Origin: RGIG2945 sp045540355
Lineage (GTDB): Bacteria; Bacillota; Clostridia; Oscillospirales; Acutalibacteraceae
Length of the DNA stretch: 17,843 bases
NCBI GenBank assembly: GCA_045540355.1
Contig: JAZQHB010000068.1
Coordinates: 1-17,843, forward strand
Reading direction: 5' to 3'
The stretch's first letter is position 1, and each line of letters starts with the position of its first letter. A model generated the notes under the pieces. It was not told the origin of the DNA. It was given only the letters and a program-made list of their open reading frames with translations, and did no database searches. Positions 14,994 to 17,843 of this stretch are shown piece by piece. A program made the translations under genes and the position numbers.

Positions 14994-15908
14994 TTATACA
15001 AACATATCATCATTGTCAGAAAAAATGTTGTAGGCATTGTGGAGGACTTCGATGTCAACATCACCTACATCACCGCCGAATTCGCCGTCGAGTGTCCACG
15101 GGATTTTTTCATCAGAGGTGATTTTTACTTTTTTTGTTCTCGCAAAAACTATGTTATTTCCGCTGTAATCCTTACGGATAACCTTGCTGAGGAGCTTGAA
15201 CATATCAAGCTTTCTTTTTACACCTTTGATTAAGAGAAGTTCAAAATAACCGTCGTTGAGTTTAACATCATCTAACCTGAAAACCGCACCTACCGAGGTT
15301 GTGTTTGAAATTGAACCGAAGTATATTTCGTCTTCTACCGTGCCGCCGTCAAATTCAACCTTCATCTTAGTAGGTCTGAAGCCGAAAACCATGTGAAAAA
15401 GACGATATACGGCATAAATAACATAAGCCTGATGTCCGAAAATATTTTTAAGCTTCTGCGGTGTTGCATAAGCGAGGTCGCTTGCTATGCCGAAAGATGC
15501 GATATAATTGAAATATTTCTCTCCAAATCTGCCGATATCATATCTGTTGGTTTTACCTTTTAAAATAATGTTCGTCGCGTCCCCTATTCCGACGGGAATT
15601 CCGAGGGTGCTTGCGAGGTCATTTGTCGAGCCCAAAGGAATATAGCCGACTGTCGGTTTTTTCTCAAGCTTCATCACTCCGTTTACGGTTTCGTTGAGCG
15701 TACCGTCACCACCGCAACATATAACGATATCATGGTCGTTGCCCTTGGTTGCAATTATTTCGGTTGCATCACCGACGCCCTTGGTTTCTTCAACAGTAAA
15801 CTCAATATCGGAGGCTGAAAGGCTTTTTATTATTTCGTCAGCACCAACCCTCGTGCGGTCAAGACCCGAGTGGGGATTAGTTACTAACAACGCTTTTCTG
15901 CGATTCAA
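14994..15908 (-). CDS. Diacylglycerol kinase family lipid kinase (DagK/YegS/BmrU type)
   Basis: The start is taken as TTG 15908, with GGAAG 7 nt upstream. A longer frame to 15962 would contain the promoter -10 box and cannot be fully translated from that transcript. The 304-residue protein has the catalytic-domain signature CCGGDGTLNE (64-73), the nucleotide-binding P-site PLGSTNDLA (91-99) and the C-terminal TLDGE (272-276) that supplies the catalytic acid. The family phosphorylates diacylglycerol or related lipids with ATP, recycling lipid headgroup precursors into phosphatidic acid. It acts at the inner face of the membrane and has no membrane helix of its own, like soluble DgkB rather than integral DgkA. 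It is divergent from the ACT-MBL gene. Confidence 0.9.
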   Translation of the reverse strand: MNRRKALLVTNPHSGLDRTRVGADEIIKSLSASDIEFTVEETKGVGDATEIIATKGNDHDIVICCGGDGTLNETVNGVMKLEKKPTVGYIPLGSTNDLASTLGIPVGIGDATNIILKGKTNRYDIGRFGEKYFNYIASFGIASDLAYATPQKLKNIFGHQAYVIYAVYRLFHMVFGFRPTKMKVEFDGGTVEDEIYFGSISNTTSVGAVFRLDDVKLNDGYFELLLIKGVKRKLDMFKLLSKVIRKDYSGNNIVFARTKKVKITSDEKIPWTLDGEFGGDVGDVDIEVLHNAYNIFSDNDDMFV

Positions 15909-15947
15909 AATATCACTTCCGTTGAATATAAATATCTTAACTTTAAA

Positions 15948-15976
15948 ATTATACCAAAGCAAAAAATAACAGTCAA
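15948..15976 (-). promoter_or_regulatory. Promoter of the lipid kinase gene
   Basis: On the minus strand, TTGACT (15971-15976), 17 bp, TATAAT (15948-15953) preceded by TGG (extended -10). Transcription should start near 15941, leaving a leader of about 33 nt to the TTG start at 15908. Confidence 0.85.
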
Positions 15977-16067
15977 GGCGAATCGTGTCGTGTTAATATA
16001 ATGTTTAAAAATCGCATCTCACTATACTTTTTCACGCTAAAGTTTTAGAGATTTGAGTATATATAAC

Positions 16068-16096
16068 TTGATGAAAAAGAAAATATAGTGTATAAT
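16068..16096 (+). promoter_or_regulatory. Promoter of the ACT-MBL fusion gene
   Basis: TTGATG (16068-16073), 17 bp, TATAAT (16091-16096). Transcription should start near 16103, before AAGGAG at about 16123-16128. The rest of the divergent gap (15977-16067) shows nothing definite. Confidence 0.75.
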
Positions 16097-16137
16097 GTCG
16101 GATATTATAATGCTTGATGTGCAAGGAGTGATTGCAA

Positions 16138-17574
16138 ATGAAAAAAACTTATGTAACATCAATGCCTAACCATATCGGGGCATTTTTAAAGGCAAGCAAA
16201 TGCTTTTCTGCTCTGGGTATCAATATTACACGGGTAAGCTATAATAAGGCTGTGGATTCCCATACCTTGTTTATTGATGCGGAGGGCACAAAAGAGCAGC
16301 TTCAAAAAGCTGATGCGATGCTTGAGGAAATAGGTTATCTTCAAAACAATTCGAATAAATCAAATATTGTCTTACTTGAGTTTTGTCTGAAAGATATCCC
16401 CGGAAGCGTGACAGATATTTTGATTTTAATTGACCGTTTTAACTTTAATATTTCATATATAAGCTCACAAGAAAACGGAACTGATTATCAGTTCTTTAAA
16501 ATGGGCTTGTATGTCGATGACGCTCAAAAAATTTCCGATTTTATTACCGAAGTTGAAAAGATATGCAAAGTCCGAATGATTGATTATAATCACTCGGAAA
16601 AGGTGTATGACAACAGTATTTTTTACAATACATACATAGCCGGCTTAAAACAGCTGACGGGATTGTCGGAAGAAAGCGGAAATGAGCTTCTGGTTCCCGT
16701 AAACCTTGCGATGCAGACATTGGACGAGCAAGGTTTATCACCTTATCGCACATTTGACAGCATCAGCAAATTTGCTGAACTCTTAGGAACATTTAAAAAT
16801 GAAAATTTTTCGCCGCGAATATCAACTCACAAAATCACCGATAATACTGAAATTACGGTGATTGAGCCGCCTTGCGGCAGCAACTGTATCATTATAAAAA
16901 GTAACGGCAATTATTTGTTTGTTGATAGCGGATATGCTTGTTATGAGAAGGAAATGCTCGGAATTTTTGAAAATATAATACCCGAATTTCATAGTATAAA
17001 AAAATGTATTCTTGTTACTCATGCAGATGTGGATCACTGCGGTCTTTTGCCTTTATTTGATGAAATTCTTGCATCCGAAAAAACCGCAAAATGCCTGACT
17101 AACGAGTATTTGGGCAAAAACGGATATCGAGAAGAAAATCCTTTGCACAAGCCGTATATTGATATTTGCAAAATACTTACTTCTTACAAGCCTGTAAATC
17201 CCGAAAAAATCGAAACAATGTGGCAGAATAACAAAATAGGTTCGCAACCTCTTACACAAATCGGTTTTTTTGATTTCGAGGAATTGCATTTTGAGGTTTA
17301 TGAGGGTAAGGGCGGACATCTGCCGGGAGAAATCATATTGATTGATTATGGCAATCATATCGCATTCACGGGCGATATTTATATAAATATTCACGGATTA
17401 ACTCCCGAACAGGCACAGTATAACCAGTATGCTCCGATACTGATGACTTCGGTTGATACTGACCCGCAGCTTTGTTCAGAAGAACGCAAAGCAATTTTAC
17501 AACGACTCGGTGTCGGTAACTGGCAGATTTTCGGTTCGCACGGAGCAAAGAAGGACTACTCGGTTAACTTATAA
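16138..17574 (+). CDS. ACT-ACT-metallo-beta-lactamase fusion protein
   Basis: The start is the ATG at 16138, 9 nt after AAGGAG; a TTG two codons earlier is too close to that site. The 478-residue protein begins with two ACT-like domains. The first (about 3-68) has MPNHIGAFLKASKCFSALGI, the second (about 76-150) has LKDIPGSVTDILILIDRFNF; both show the Gly turn before the first helix where ACT domains bind amino acids. After a helical linker, residues 238-475 form a metallo-beta-lactamase fold. The metal ligands are THADVDH (His295, Asp297, Asp299, His300), His394 in GGHLPGE, Asp413 in FTGDIY and His468 in FGSHG. The hydrolase site looks complete, although the middle ligand of the usual HxHxDH motif is Asp. 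A hydrolase or oxidoreductase controlled by an amino acid is the natural inference; the substrate is unknown. It has no signal peptide, so it is cytoplasmic. Confidence 0.85.
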   Translation: MKKTYVTSMPNHIGAFLKASKCFSALGINITRVSYNKAVDSHTLFIDAEGTKEQLQKADAMLEEIGYLQNNSNKSNIVLLEFCLKDIPGSVTDILILIDRFNFNISYISSQENGTDYQFFKMGLYVDDAQKISDFITEVEKICKVRMIDYNHSEKVYDNSIFYNTYIAGLKQLTGLSEESGNELLVPVNLAMQTLDEQGLSPYRTFDSISKFAELLGTFKNENFSPRISTHKITDNTEITVIEPPCGSNCIIIKSNGNYLFVDSGYACYEKEMLGIFENIIPEFHSIKKCILVTHADVDHCGLLPLFDEILASEKTAKCLTNEYLGKNGYREENPLHKPYIDICKILTSYKPVNPEKIETMWQNNKIGSQPLTQIGFFDFEELHFEVYEGKGGHLPGEIILIDYGNHIAFTGDIYINIHGLTPEQAQYNQYAPILMTSVDTDPQLCSEERKAILQRLGVGNWQIFGSHGAKKDYSVNL

Positions 17575-17600
17575 TACTCAATATTGAATCATCATAACAT

Positions 17601-17843
17601 AAAGGGGATATAAAAAAAGCGAAGACCGCATAAAACAAGATAAATCAAGGGGGCTTACAAGTCTGACGCTTGTAAGCCCCCTTGAAACAATCTAAAAAAC
17701 GGAAAATATTAAAAATTTTGTGTTTTATGCTACGAACAAACCTCGCCTCTCGCCGTACCTCTGTACGCCTTCGGGCAAACAAAATCAAGCCTTACGCCTT
17801 GATTTTGCTCGGTTTGTCCGTTCTTCATCTTTTTTTCCTATCC
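17601..17843 (+). repeat. Interspersed intergenic repeat, copy C (cut by window end)
   Basis: This copy begins 27 bp after the ACT-MBL stop codon and runs off the window. Inverted repeats in order: GCATAAAACA (17628-17637) with TGTTTTATGC (17721-17730), enclosing a perfect 17-bp hairpin (17645-17661 with 17669-17685). Then ACAAACC (17736-17742) with GGTTTGT (17811-17817), enclosing three small hairpins at 17754-17767, about 17767-17776 (TTCG loop) and 17781-17806. The 17-bp hairpin may also terminate the ACT-MBL transcript. The region after the gene holds no ORF conserved among copies. Confidence 0.9.

Noticed and set aside
15909..15962. N-terminal extension of the lipid kinase
   Set aside because: It overlaps a near-consensus promoter (15948-15976), so the extension would not be transcribed in full.
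17601..17843. CRISPR array or IS element as explanation of the repeats
   Set aside because: Only three dispersed copies in both orientations, no regular spacers, no transposase frame and no clear target-site duplication.

Overview
The window looks like a chromosomal segment of an anaerobic, low-GC Gram-positive bacterium, most likely an uncultured gut Clostridia of the Oscillospirales/Ruminococcaceae type. The support is indirect: AT-rich sequence, strong GGAGG-type ribosome sites, vegetative promoters with 17-bp spacers, a rubredoxin-flavoprotein, and secreted proteins with Gram-positive signal peptides and Thr-rich linkers. No rRNA, tRNA, CRISPR, transposase, phage or plasmid replication gene was seen. 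There are twelve protein genes, all apparently intact, mostly in short transcription units with their own promoters and terminators.

Layout. Positions 1-140 hold a partial copy of an interspersed repeat and a terminator hairpin. From 169 to 4818 three genes lie on the minus strand: a secreted LCAT-like lipase/acyltransferase, a membrane-anchored FN3-like surface protein with a Thr-rich stalk, and a transmembrane XRE regulator. The last two share a roughly 50-bp upstream element. From 5044 to 9705 the plus strand carries a flavin reductase-rubredoxin fusion, an SLC6-type sodium symporter and a large secreted sialate-O-acetylesterase-like enzyme; a full copy of the repeat (minus orientation) lies between the last two. 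A lipoprotein of beta-propeller type (9750-10673) and an aldo/keto reductase (10787-11698) follow on the minus strand. Next come a secreted protein of unknown function (11882-13045) and an NhaC-type antiporter (13171-14484) on the plus strand. A 125-residue orphan and a diacylglycerol-kinase-family lipid kinase (14557-15908) are on the minus strand. The last gene, on the plus strand, is an ACT-ACT-metallo-beta-lactamase fusion (16138-17574), followed by a third copy of the repeat at 17601-17843.

How it fits together. The genes do not form one pathway. They suit a gut anaerobe that secretes esterases and lipases, tethers proteins at its surface, uses sodium gradients (SLC6 symporter, NhaC-like exchanger) and has a rubredoxin-based electron route. 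Least ordinary are the structured, repeated intergenic element, the shared promoter-like element upstream of the membrane regulator and its neighbour, and the ACT-ACT-MBL fusion. The first and last 96 bases are identical. This can make the window look circular, but it is better explained by both ends lying inside copies of the same interspersed repeat.
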